From: an uncultured Acetobacteraceae bacterium
GTDB taxonomy: Bacteria > Pseudomonadota > Alphaproteobacteria > Acetobacterales > Acetobacteraceae
NCBI GenBank assembly: GCA_903907955.1
Contig: CAIVPZ010000016.1
Coordinates: 1 to 64,000 of the forward strand
DNA: 64,000 nt
Reading direction: 5' to 3'
Of the stretch, positions 44,340 through 52,136 are shown piece by piece (positions within the stretch are counted from its first letter, which is position 1; the number at the start of each line of letters is the position of its first letter). A program made the translations under genes and the position numbers. Below the pieces are notes generated by a model that was not told the origin of the DNA, did not search any database, and saw only the letters and a program-made list of their open reading frames with translations.

Positions 44340-45759
44340 GTTCGACCTGGCCGTCATCGGCGCCGGCGCCGCCGGGCTGTCGGTCACCGCCGTTGCCGCC
44401 CAGCTTGGCGTGCGGGTGGTGCTGATCGAGCGTGGCCGCATGGGCGGCGACTGCCTCAATACCGGCTGCGTGCCCAGCAAGGCGCTGCTCGCCGCCGCGC
44501 ACGCCGCCATGGATGCCCGCGCCGCCGGCCGGTTCGGCCTGCGCATCGCCGCCCCGGAGATCGACTGGCAGGCGGTGCAGGCGCATGTGCACGGCGTCAT
44601 CGCCGCCATCGCGCCGATGGACAGCGCCGCCCGCTTCGCCGCCCTCGGCGCCACCGTGCTGCCGGGCGAGGCCCGCTTCGTGGCGCCCCATACGCTGGAG
44701 GTGGCGCTGCCGGACGGTCCCCGCCGGCTCACCGCGCGGCGCATCGTGATCGCCGCCGGCAGCCGCGCCGTGCTGCCGCCGGTTCCGGGTCTGGCGGCGG
44801 TGCCGCATGTCACCCACGAAGGACTGTTTGATCTGCCCGGGCGTCCCGCGCATCTGCTGATCCTGGGTGGCGGTCCGATCGGGCTGGAAATGGCGCAGGC
44901 GCATGCCGGGCTGGGCTGCCGGGTGACGCTGCTCGAGGCCGGCCGCATCGCCGGCCGCGAGGACCCCGAGCTTGCCGACGGCCTGCGCGCCGCCCTGGCG
45001 GGCAACGGCGTGACACTGCTGGAAGGCGTGCAGGTGACCCGCGCCGAACCCGGCCCGGCGCTGCTGCTGGCGGACGGCCGGCGGATCGAGGGCTCGCACC
45101 TGCTGGTCGCCGCCGGCCGGCGGCCGAACATCGAGGCGCTCGGGCTGGCGGCCGGCGGCGTGCGCGCCGGACCGTCCGGCATCGCCACCGATGCCGGGCT
45201 GCGCAGCCTGACCAACCGGCGCGTATATGCGATCGGCGACATCGCCGACCCGCAGGGGATCGGCCCGCGCGCCTTCACCCATGTCGGCAGCTATCACGCC
45301 GGCATCGTGATCCGCCGCGTCCTGTTCCGCCTGCCGGCGCGGGTGGATTACGCCGCCTTGCCGCGGGTGACCTTTACCGACCCCGAACTGGCGCAGGTCG
45401 GCCTGACCGAGGCGGCGGCGCGCGCCGCCGGCCACGACATCCGCATCCTGCGCTGGCCGCTGGCGGAGAACGATCGCGCCCAGGCCGAACGGCGACCCGG
45501 CGGCCTGGTCAAGCTGGTGACCACGCGGCGCGGCCGGGTGCTGGGGGCCGGCATCCTGGCGCCGCATGCCGGCGAGATGATCGGGCTGTGGACGCTCGCC
45601 ATCGCCCAACGCACGAAGGTGTCGGTGCTGGCCGGGCTGATCGTGCCGTACCCGACGCTGGCCGAGGCAGGCAAGCGAGCGGCGGGGACCTTCTTCATGG
45701 CGCGGTTGTTTTCGGCGGCGACCAGGCGAATGGTGCGGCTGCTGGCCTGGCTGCCGTGA
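44332..45759 (+). CDS. FAD-dependent pyridine nucleotide-disulfide oxidoreductase (MerA/Lpd-like)
   Basis: The 475-residue class I flavin disulfide reductase has the FAD site LAVIGAGAAGLSVTA, the redox-active disulfide in GGDCLNTGCVPSKAL, an NAD(P)H site LGGGPIGLEMAQAHAG, and the second FAD motif VYAIGDIAD. The C-terminal domain ends VPYPTLAEAGKRAAG: the His of the usual HxHPTLSE catalytic pair is Tyr here, as in the TVP38-linked subgroup, so it is probably not a lipoamide dehydrogenase. No N-terminal heavy-metal domain is present, so mercuric reduction is unlikely. The substrate is unknown. It overlaps the VTT gene. Confidence 0.9.
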   Translation: MAEFDLAVIGAGAAGLSVTAVAAQLGVRVVLIERGRMGGDCLNTGCVPSKALLAAAHAAMDARAAGRFGLRIAAPEIDWQAVQAHVHGVIAAIAPMDSAARFAALGATVLPGEARFVAPHTLEVALPDGPRRLTARRIVIAAGSRAVLPPVPGLAAVPHVTHEGLFDLPGRPAHLLILGGGPIGLEMAQAHAGLGCRVTLLEAGRIAGREDPELADGLRAALAGNGVTLLEGVQVTRAEPGPALLLADGRRIEGSHLLVAAGRRPNIEALGLAAGGVRAGPSGIATDAGLRSLTNRRVYAIGDIADPQGIGPRAFTHVGSYHAGIVIRRVLFRLPARVDYAALPRVTFTDPELAQVGLTEAAARAAGHDIRILRWPLAENDRAQAERRPGGLVKLVTTRRGRVLGAGILAPHAGEMIGLWTLAIAQRTKVSVLAGLIVPYPTLAEAGKRAAGTFFMARLFSAATRRMVRLLAWLP

Positions 45760-45799
45760 AATAGTACCAGGGCAGAGCGACCGGTTCTTTCCGACCCCG

Positions 45800-46570
45800 G
45801 TTGCCGATCCGGTGGTGATCGACCTGCATCACGAAATGGTGGGGGAGAGCATTCGCCGGCCGCTCGCGGCCCTGCTGCGCCCCGGCGACGCCCGGCCGCG
45901 CGTGCAGGCCACCGCCTCGCTGGAGCGCTTTCAGGCTGACCGTAAACGGTCAGCGCGCTCTAGCTCTTTGTTTTGGCGAGCAAATTTATCGGCCGGCTGT
46001 CGCCGGTCTGGCCGATGTTGCTCTGGCGCCCGGCGCGACCATCTAGATCGTGCTGAAGCAGGCCGCGCTTGACCAGGACCTGCGCCGGTTCGCGCGCGGC
46101 CCCGGCGCCATTTCGGTGGTGGTGGCGCTGGCTGCCGGCGTGCTGATGCATCCGGCGCTGCACAGCCTGCTGGTGCGGCCGATGCGGCGCATCATCGGCA
46201 ACGTCGCCAATCCGCGGCTGGCCGGCGGCGAGATCGCCGTGGCCAGCCGCGGATTGGCGGCGTTGCAGCAGGAACTGCGCGCGGCGCTGTGGCGCAACGC
46301 CCGCCGGGCCGTGCTCGCGGCGGCGGTGGGGCGGGCCAGCCATGACCTGCGCGGCATTCTCTCGCCGGCATTGCTGACCGCCGAGCGGCTGCAGATGCAC
46401 GCCGACCCGCAGGTCAGTCATGCCGGCGACGTGCTGGTGCGCACGGTGGAGCGCGCCACCGCGTTGGCCCGCCGGCGCTGACCCGCGCCCCCGCGGACCT
46501 GGCCGCCGAGATCGAGGAGGCGGCCGACTGGTGCGTGCGCATGGCGCCGCGATCTCCCTGGTGCACACCG
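45800..46570 (+). pseudogene. Decayed sensor histidine kinase
   Basis: Pieces of one kinase appear in successive frames. The first is a sensor-like piece VVIDLHHEMVGESIRRPLAA to about 45960. Then comes a frameshifted piece LCFGEQIYRPAVAGLADVAL ending in TAG near 46045. A third frame (46050-46481) carries a membrane segment, VRPMRRIIGNVANP (HAMP-like) and a dimerisation helix ASHDLRGILSPALLTAERLQ with the phospho-His site. After its TGA a short piece (VRAHGAAISLVHT) continues in yet another frame. The start of the gene and the ATP-binding domain are missing. It sits right after the flavin oxidoreductase gene, whose regulator it may once have been. Confidence 0.7.
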
Positions 46571-46873
46571 GCCCGGACCATCCTCAAGGCCCGCCAGAGC
46601 ATTCGCGCACTGGCCGCCGCTCCGACCGGATGGATCGCCACCGCTTCCCCCCTGCCGGTGCAGGCGCAGGCCCTCTTTGCGGGTGGCCATGCGCGCCCGT
46701 GCCCGCACGGCAAGCCGAAGACTCGCGTCGGCTGCACAGCGCCACGGATGGAATCGCCCTGCGTGCACGCCAACCTGACCGGACGGCAATCACCGGACTA
46801 TTCCGGGTCGCGAGCACCGCTGCGTCCGCCAACTCGGACCGTAACCGTAATGGTAACGGGTTGGTTCGGGAAT

Positions 46874-46906
46874 CCTGGGGGCAGTGGCCCCCCTTGACCC
46901 CATTCT
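46874..46906. repeat. Partial family A repeat, copy 6 (reversed)
   Basis: CCTGGGGGCAGTGGCCCCCC followed by TTGACCCCATTC matches the reverse complement of the outer part of copies 1 and 2 (GAATGGGGTCAAGGGG). It lies between the kinase remnant and the first cytochrome gene. Confidence 0.55.
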
Positions 46907-47124
46907 CCAAGAACCCTTTCCCGGCGCTTTGTTGCGATGCACCAAGGAATTGCCGGGGCGATTGTGCAACAGTTCAGCACCGGGTCAGCATTGGCCGGCG
47001 CCCATGCTGCACTGCGAGATAACATCGTCTCACTTGCCAACTACGTGCTCGCCTTATTCCCGTTGGCCGCGTATACGGTTTCCTAAGATTGGTTATCATT
47101 CATCACCAGTGCAGGAACCCTTGC

Positions 47125-47502
47125 ATGAAGCGATCCCTTCTCGTCGCCGGTTTCCTCGTCGCGGCCCCCGGCTGGATGTTGCCTGCCCACGCGCAGGACG
47201 CCGAGGAAGGAAAGAAAATCTTCAAGTCGATCTGCAACCTCTGTCATGAGAACATCAGGAACAAAAACCGTGTTGGGCCGTCACTTTATGGCGTAGTCGG
47301 TCGTCATTCCGGTATGATTCCAGGCTTCGCTTACTCAGATGCCAACAAGAACTCTGGCATTACCTGGACCGAGGATGTACTTTTCCAGTACGAAGAAGAT
47401 CCCCAGAAGATGGTACCTGGCACCAAAATGACCTATACCGGGCTGAAGGATCCCCAGAAGCGGCACGACCTGATCGCCTACCTCAAGACCCTGCACGACT
47501 GA
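47125..47502 (+). CDS. Periplasmic monohaem cytochrome c (tandem copy 1)
   Basis: The 125-residue class I cytochrome c has a Sec signal peptide (MKRSLLVAGFLVAAPGWMLPA) and one haem site CNLCH at residues 37-41; the axial Met is in PGTKMTY. Conserved class IB blocks are RVGPSLYGVVGR, GITW and LIAYLKTL. It should carry electrons in the periplasm. It is the most divergent of three tandem copies: the segment before PGTKM reads LFQYEEDPQK where the others have LDKWIGGPQS-type sequence. The ATG at 47125 starts a signal peptide shared by all three. An 8-bp hairpin follows. Confidence 0.93.
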   Translation: MKRSLLVAGFLVAAPGWMLPAHAQDAEEGKKIFKSICNLCHENIRNKNRVGPSLYGVVGRHSGMIPGFAYSDANKNSGITWTEDVLFQYEEDPQKMVPGTKMTYTGLKDPQKRHDLIAYLKTLHD

Positions 47503-47511
47503 CACGCGCGA

Positions 47512-47534
47512 CGCCGGCCGGATTGCGGCCGGCG
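47512..47534. terminator. Stem-loop after cytochrome copy 1
   Basis: CGCCGGCC (47512-47519) pairs with GGCCGGCG (47527-47534) around a seven-base loop, ten bases after the stop. The rest of the spacer to 47808 is AT-richer, with no supported gene except the promoter motif at 47705. Confidence 0.55.
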
Positions 47535-47704
47535 CCGCCGAAGTCGGTCCGGAGCAGCGTTGTTTCGTTAGATGCTCCATGCGGCGTCCAACAGGCAGGC
47601 TGCCCTTTTCGCCGCCTGGCATGAAACACACAGCCAGATTATTGCAGTAGATGCCCGTTCCGCCATGACCGATCCAGCATCATCTGGCGGTCTTTTTGCA
47701 CTGC

Positions 47705-47727
47705 CAAACAACATATTGTCACAAACA
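47705..47727 (+). promoter_or_regulatory. Conserved upstream motif of cytochrome copy 2
   Basis: CAAACAACATATTGTCACAA (plus ACA) lies 82 bases before the ATG. A near match stands 84 bases before copy 3 (48433-48456), and a weaker one (ATAACATCGTCTCACTTGCC, from 47018) lies about the same distance before copy 1. The TTGT-C-ACAA dyad suggests a regulator-binding site. Confidence 0.45.
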
Positions 47728-47808
47728 TGCGCTCGCGTTCATCAAAATGCACCAATATACTGTGCGTTGGCAACAATATTCCCTTCATTTCAAGTATGGG
47801 AGCCCAGC

Positions 47809-48186
47809 ATGAAGCGATCCCTTCTCGTCGCCGGCTTCCTCGCAACCGTTGCCGGCTTCACGCCGCCGGCCCATGCGCAGGACGCCGCAGCGGGCGCGAT
47901 CGTGTTCAATGCGGTCTGCCACCTCTGTCATGAGGTGGTCGAAGGCAAGAACCGGGTCGGGCCGTCACTCTATGGCGTCGTTGGCCGCCGCGCCGGCACC
48001 ATGCCGGACTTCACCTATTCTCCCGTCCTGAAGGCATCCGGCATTACCTGGAACGACGATATGCTCGGCAAATGGATCAGCGCGCCCCAGAACGTCGTGC
48101 CCGGCACCCGAATGACCTTCGCCGGACTGAAGGACGAAAAGAAGCGGCGCGACCTGATCGCCTACCTCAAGACCCTGCACAACTGA
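47809..48186 (+). CDS. Periplasmic monohaem cytochrome c (tandem copy 2)
   Basis: The 125-residue protein matches its two neighbours along its whole length. The signal peptide is MKRSLLVAGFLATVAGFTPP then AHAQ; the haem site is CHLCH (residues 37-41); the Met ligand lies in VVPGTRMTF. It shares RVGPSLYGVVGRRAG and MPDFTYSPVLK almost exactly with copy 3. A soluble periplasmic electron carrier is expected. GGGAG precedes the ATG at 47809. The open frame extends upstream without a stop, but that region is AT-rich and lacks a signal peptide, so it is not coding. Family A-like hairpins follow. Confidence 0.95.
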   Translation: MKRSLLVAGFLATVAGFTPPAHAQDAAAGAIVFNAVCHLCHEVVEGKNRVGPSLYGVVGRRAGTMPDFTYSPVLKASGITWNDDMLGKWISAPQNVVPGTRMTFAGLKDEKKRRDLIAYLKTLHN

Positions 48187-48192
48187 TCCTTC

Positions 48193-48299
48193 CGCGAGGC
48201 TTCGCCTCGCGCTCCACCAGGGCTCCGCCCTGGACCCGGCAGGGACCACAGGCCCCTGCACCCCATTGACTGATACGGTTCCAAGGGCAAAGCCCTTGG
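48193..48299. repeat. Cluster of three hairpins, family A-like (copy 7)
   Basis: Perfect short stems lie at 48194-48210 (GCGAGGC-TTC-GCCTCGC), 48217-48233 (CCAGGGC-TCC-GCCCTGG) and 48281-48299 (CCAAGGGC-AAA-GCCCTTGG), with CACCCCATT between. They follow cytochrome copy 2. The remaining spacer to 48539 shows only the conserved promoter motif of copy 3. Confidence 0.7.
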
Positions 48300-48432
48300 T
48301 GGCGGTCCATGCGGCAAAGCCTCCTGGCGAGGACCCGGGCTGCGCCTCGGACAGGTCGGTCATTTTGCAGGTTCGTATAAACGCAAGACATCCCAAGTTC
48401 ATGCCGGAATTGTCCAGCATGCCCCTGCGCTG

Positions 48433-48456
48433 CAAAACAACACATTGCCACAAACT
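48433..48456 (+). promoter_or_regulatory. Conserved upstream motif of cytochrome copy 3
   Basis: CAAAACAACACATTGCCACA (plus AACT) matches the motif at 47705 at 19 or more positions and lies the same distance from its start codon (84 against 82 bases). The sequence in between has diverged, so the motif looks selectively kept or recently copied. Confidence 0.45.
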
Positions 48457-48539
48457 ATTTCTCGCATATTTTATGTGCAATCCATAAGGTATTCTTCTAA
48501 GCGTGACCTCCACGGTTATTGCCATTTCAGGAGCCAAGC

Positions 48540-48917
48540 ATGAAGCGGTCCCTTCTCGTCGCCGGCTTCCTCGCCTGCATTCCCGGCTTCATTCTGCCTG
48601 CCCACGGGCAGGACGCCGAAGCCGGCAAAATCGTCTTCAAGTCGATCTGCAACCTCTGTCACGAGGCCATAGAGGGCAAGAACCGGGTCGGGCCGTCACT
48701 CTACGGCGTGGTCGGCCGCCGCGCCGGCGGCATGCCGGACTTCACCTATTCTCCCGTCCTGAAGGGATCAGGCATTACCTGGAATGAGGAAATGCTCGAC
48801 AAGTGGATCGGCGGTCCGCAATCCGTCGTTCCCGGTACCCGCATGACCTATGGCGGGCTGAAGGACGACAAGAAGCGGCACGACGTGATTGCCTACCTCA
48901 AGACCCTGCGCCATTGA
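48540..48917 (+). CDS. Periplasmic monohaem cytochrome c (tandem copy 3)
   Basis: The 125-residue class I cytochrome c has signal peptide MKRSLLVAGFLACIPGFILP then AHGQ, haem site CNLCH (37-41) and Met ligand in VVPGTRMTY. It is closest to copy 2. TCAGGAG precedes the ATG. All three copies lie head to tail with about 300-350 bp spacers, consistent with tandem duplication followed by drift. It converges with the haemerythrin-like pair, separated by a perfect 16-bp hairpin that can end transcription in both directions. Confidence 0.95.
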   Translation: MKRSLLVAGFLACIPGFILPAHGQDAEAGKIVFKSICNLCHEAIEGKNRVGPSLYGVVGRRAGGMPDFTYSPVLKGSGITWNEEMLDKWIGGPQSVVPGTRMTYGGLKDDKKRHDVIAYLKTLRH

Positions 48918-48932
48918 CGCCCCCGCTGGATA

Positions 48933-48968
48933 CCAACGGCGCCGGCCGCACCCGGCCGGCGCCGTTGG
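48933..48968. terminator. Perfect bidirectional terminator hairpin
   Basis: CCAACGGCGCCGGCCG (48933-48948) pairs fully with CGGCCGGCGCCGTTGG (48953-48968) around a CACC loop, followed by CTTGCTTTATT. It lies 15 bases after cytochrome copy 3 and six bases beyond the stop of the convergent haemerythrin-like gene. Confidence 0.88.
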
Positions 48969-48974
48969 CTTGCT

Positions 48975-49514
48975 TTATTGCGCCGGGAGCCGGCTGCGCA
49001 GGAACTCGCCGATCAGGATGGTGGTCGGTTCGGTGATCTCCTGGCTGCCCAGGTCATCGGCAATCAGGTCTTTGGTGAACCCGACCGTGTGATGGTCGCC
49101 CACCGCCGCCGCGGCTTCCCGCAGAGCGACCAGGGCCTTTTTCAGTTCCTCGTGGCCCCGGCGAAGGGTATCCCGCTCGGCCTTGACGCGATCGGCCAGA
49201 ACGACCGCCCAGCGCATGTCCGGCGTAACCTCGCCCCCGGCCAGAGTCGACAGCAGCACCAGCGGCGGCAGGACGATTTCGTCCTCCTTGGCGACAAGGG
49301 GGATCAGATGGTCGAGCACCTTCTGCGCCGCCGGTCCGACCGCCCCGGGGCGGCCGGCGATGCCGTGCAGGTAGTCCAGTATGCCGCGGTGCTCCACGCG
49401 CTCGTATTGCGGGATGTCCACCCCGGGCTGTGCCCGCGCGTCACCGCCCGGGCCCGGCCAGCAGACGCCGCAGGCAAGAGATACCGCGGCAAGCGTAGCC
49501 ATTCGGGCATCCAT
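48975..49514 (-). CDS. Exported haemerythrin-like helical protein (copy 1)
   Basis: The 179-residue protein has a Sec signal peptide (residues 1-28, ending ARAQ) and a four-helix layout like HHE haemerythrins: EHRGILDYLHGI, then VLDHLIPLVAKEDEIVLPPL, then HEELKKAL, then a shared tail ITEPTTILIGEFLRS. Compared with its neighbour it keeps H42 and E77 but has Leu at the position of H73, so metal binding may be altered or lost. GGAGGAC lies upstream of the ATG. It is read after the second haemerythrin-like gene and the outer-membrane cytochrome gene, all on the minus strand. Confidence 0.8.
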   Translation of the reverse strand: MDARMATLAAVSLACGVCWPGPGGDARAQPGVDIPQYERVEHRGILDYLHGIAGRPGAVGPAAQKVLDHLIPLVAKEDEIVLPPLVLLSTLAGGEVTPDMRWAVVLADRVKAERDTLRRGHEELKKALVALREAAAAVGDHHTVGFTKDLIADDLGSQEITEPTTILIGEFLRSRLPAQ

Positions 49515-49631
49515 GGTCTGTCCTCCCTGTATTGCCGCCACGTCCAGGGTCGGCCGCCCCGGTTGCGGATAAAATCGCCACAGCATTGCGGCGATTGGTT
49601 CGAATCAGCCCGTTCCGCTTTGCCCCCGGTC

Positions 49632-50177
49632 CTAGTCCTTATCGTGGTGCAAATGGCTGCGCAGGAACTCGCCGATCAGGATGGTCGTCGGCTCGGTGAC
49701 CTCGCGGTCGCCCAGGTCATCTGCGGCGAGATCCTTCGTGAATCCCACCGTGACCTCGTCGCCCGCCGCCTCCGCGGCGTCCAGCAACACGATGAAGGCA
49801 TCGCTCAGCCCCTGGTGGATCTTCAACAGGGCTGCCTGCTCGGCCTTGACGCGATCCGCCATCTCGATGGCCCAGCGCATGTCGGGGCTGACCTTGCCGG
49901 CAGCCAGGTCCGGCAGCAGCACCAGCGGCGGCAGGATGAACGCCTCCTCCTTGGCCATGTGCGGTTTAAGCATGTCGATCACCTTTTGCGCCGCCGCCCC
50001 CTCTGGCGTGGGCTTCGCGGCGATGCCGTGCAGGTAGGCCATGACGCTCTCGTGCTCGGCCAGCACGGATTGCGGGATATCGCGGGCGGGTTCGGCGCGC
50101 GCCACGCTGCCCGGGCCGGACCAGCAGACGATACTGACAAGCGACGCCGCGGCGAGCGCGGCCATTCTGGCATGCAT
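49632..50177 (-). CDS. Exported haemerythrin-like helical protein (copy 2)
   Basis: The 181-residue paralogue of the next gene has a signal peptide cut near ARAEP and HHE-type ligand positions H42 (AEHESVM), H73 with E77 (KPHMAKEE) and H121 (KIHQGL). The tail TEPTTILIGEFLRSHLHHDK is also His-rich. It probably binds a diiron or other metal site in the periplasm; oxygen, NO or iron handling are all possible. GGGAGGT precedes the ATG. It starts 98 bp after the outer-membrane cytochrome stop, so the three genes may form an operon. Confidence 0.82.
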   Translation of the reverse strand: MHARMAALAAASLVSIVCWSGPGSVARAEPARDIPQSVLAEHESVMAYLHGIAAKPTPEGAAAQKVIDMLKPHMAKEEAFILPPLVLLPDLAAGKVSPDMRWAIEMADRVKAEQAALLKIHQGLSDAFIVLLDAAEAAGDEVTVGFTKDLAADDLGDREVTEPTTILIGEFLRSHLHHDKD

Positions 50178-50275
50178 GGTGTTACCTCCCTCGATTACAG
50201 GCGCGCCCAAAGTCGCGCGCCGCCGTTCCAGATGCAACTGCGGATTGCGGTCGTTGTGGTCCTGTCCGGCGGGCC

Positions 50276-51790
50276 TCAGAACGCCTGCCAGGCGAACAGG
50301 TAGAGCGTATTGTTGCTGCCGGCGTGGCGGCCCTGGAAGTTGTTGGGGTTGCCGCCGGTCAACGGGCCGACATCGTAGTTCTTGTTGCCGCCATTGAACG
50401 GCGAGAAAATCCAGTACTGCAGGCCGATCTTCAGGTTGGCGAACGGCCGCGCCCAGGAATCCTCCTTGCCGAACGGCACCCAGTCGGCCTCGAAGATGAA
50501 GTTGTTGCTGTTCGGGCTGTTGTTGAAGCTGCCGACCAGCGGGGCAGCGTCGAAAATTGTCGGGTTTTTCTTGCCCCAGATGCCTTCCCAGCTCGCGGTC
50601 AACCCGTAGGTGTTCTTGTACCAGTAGGACAGCGCCAGCATCACCTTGTCGAGTTCGTAGGCGTTGCCGTAGTTCGTCGGATGGCCGTCCGCCGCATTGT
50701 GCGCGTTCTCCATATTCGCCGAGCCGGTCAGGCCCTGCCACTCATGCGTGTAGTTGGCCAGCAGGGTGGCGATGTGGGTGCCGTTGCCGAGGAACTGGTA
50801 GCCGCCATCGATCGTGATGTCGGTGTAGTGGTCGCGTCCATAGATGCCGGTGACATTCGGAATGTCGCTGAAGCTGCCCTGGTCCACCGGGTTGACGCTG
50901 GCGTTCATGAAGATAAGGCCGATATGGGCCGATTGCTGGGTATCGGACCCCTCGTCCCAGTTCCACTCATAGGCGGCCCGGGCATAGGGGGCCACCCCCT
51001 GGATGCCGCCGACGCCATAGGAATTGCCGAGCCTGGCGAGCATCCAGTTGCTCTGCGAGGTATAAATCCCGGCGTCGAGATAGATTCGACGATCGTACCA
51101 CATGTAAACGGAGGCGCCGATGGAATTCTGATTGAAGCCGCCATCCAATATCACGTCAGCAGCGGGGGCGGGACCGAGTGAGCCGGACGGCTGAATGAAT
51201 GGGTAATCCCAGCCGAAAGCGCTGTTGTAGGGGTCCTGGATTGTCGGGTTGTTGTTCAGCGAAATGCCGACCCGCACTTCACTCTCGCCGACATCGAAGG
51301 TGGTCGTGTAGGGACGGAAATCGAGGTTGTCCATGGAGAAGGCGCTGAAATTGTCGGAACCGGTCCACTGCGAAAAGATGCCGGTGTGCTCGCCGAAGCC
51401 GCCGGCCACGAAGAGGCTGGCCTGATCAACGTTGAAGTTGTTGTTGGGCGCATAGCGGTGCGCGGTGGTGCCGGGCGGATTGCCGTTGGGGCTGTGCGGC
51501 TGCGTGCCCTGGTCGAGGTTGGTGAAGGACCCCTGCCAGTAGAACGCCAGCGGTATCTTCGACCGCCAGCCCTCGCCGCCGGTCTGCGTGTAGCCGGCGA
51601 TCTTGAAGGCGCGGCCGGCCGGGGTAAGCTGCGGGCCAAAGGCGCCGATATGACAGAACACGCAGGGTTGCCCGGTCTGGGCCGCAAAAGCCGGCAGAGC
51701 CTGGGCAGGGTGCGCGGCCAGCAACGTGACGGCGACGCCGCCCAATCCAAGTGTCACCGACGCACGCACTGCGCTTGCGATACGCACCAC
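50276..51790 (-). CDS. Cyc2-like outer-membrane cytochrome-porin fusion
   Basis: The 504-residue protein has a Sec signal peptide (residues 1-31). A short monohaem segment follows: LPAFAAQTGQPCVFCHIGAF, with C43-x-x-C46-H47, then PQLTPAGRAFKIAGYT. The remaining 430 residues are rich in Tyr, Trp, Asn, Gly and alternating strands and end in F (WQAF), as outer-membrane barrels do. This is the layout of Cyc2, a haem-plugged porin that oxidises extracellular Fe(II). The AxxTGxxCxxCH and GRxFKxxGYT pattern fits from memory of that family. The start is GTG with GGGAGG upstream. Whether iron is the substrate is not shown by the sequence. Confidence 0.7.
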   Translation of the reverse strand: MVRIASAVRASVTLGLGGVAVTLLAAHPAQALPAFAAQTGQPCVFCHIGAFGPQLTPAGRAFKIAGYTQTGGEGWRSKIPLAFYWQGSFTNLDQGTQPHSPNGNPPGTTAHRYAPNNNFNVDQASLFVAGGFGEHTGIFSQWTGSDNFSAFSMDNLDFRPYTTTFDVGESEVRVGISLNNNPTIQDPYNSAFGWDYPFIQPSGSLGPAPAADVILDGGFNQNSIGASVYMWYDRRIYLDAGIYTSQSNWMLARLGNSYGVGGIQGVAPYARAAYEWNWDEGSDTQQSAHIGLIFMNASVNPVDQGSFSDIPNVTGIYGRDHYTDITIDGGYQFLGNGTHIATLLANYTHEWQGLTGSANMENAHNAADGHPTNYGNAYELDKVMLALSYWYKNTYGLTASWEGIWGKKNPTIFDAAPLVGSFNNSPNSNNFIFEADWVPFGKEDSWARPFANLKIGLQYWIFSPFNGGNKNYDVGPLTGGNPNNFQGRHAGSNNTLYLFAWQAF

Positions 51791-51848
51791 GGTTGAACCT
51801 CCCTGCTCTTTGCTTTCGTTAGGGACAAAACACAATTGCAGGCAAGCT

Positions 51849-51876
51849 TGTCAAGCACGCATGACACGGCAACATG
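51849..51876 (-). promoter_or_regulatory. Candidate promoter of the outer-membrane cytochrome gene
   Basis: On the minus strand a perfect TTGACA (-35, 51849-51854) lies about 60 bases upstream of the GTG; the -10 (near GTTTTG) is poor. The divergent spacer (51791-52136) holds this site and the EAL-gene start; nothing else was recognised in it. Confidence 0.3.
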
Positions 51877-52136
51877 ATGTGCGCCACCTCGCCGGTTCAG
51901 CCTGTCGGTTGCTGCAATGCAGCAAGATGCCGGCGCGATCTTTGCGGGTATTGCCGCACGCGGCGCCTCGAACCCTCCTGTGCCGCATCCGACATGAACA
52001 TCGCGATCGCACTTACCAGCCGCGGGGCAACGCGCTAGCGTATTCCGGCCGGCTTGTCCGGGCCGCGCAGGTCCTTCGGCAGCAGGCGACGATGCACCGC
52101 AAGCCGCCCGGCCGGATATGCCGGGCAGAGAGCAGC

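Noticed and set aside
44332-45759. Mercuric reductase
   Set aside because: The CxxxxC redox centre is shared by the whole family; the N-terminal metal domain, the C-terminal vicinal Cys pair and other mer genes are absent.
47572-47808. N-terminal extension of cytochrome copy 2
   Set aside because: The frame is open but AT-rich and has no signal peptide at its front; the ATG at 47809 starts the signal peptide shared with both paralogues.
48187-48540. A CRISPR array in the hairpin-rich spacer
   Set aside because: The hairpins have different sequences and irregular spacing; there are no equal repeats with unique spacers and no cas genes.
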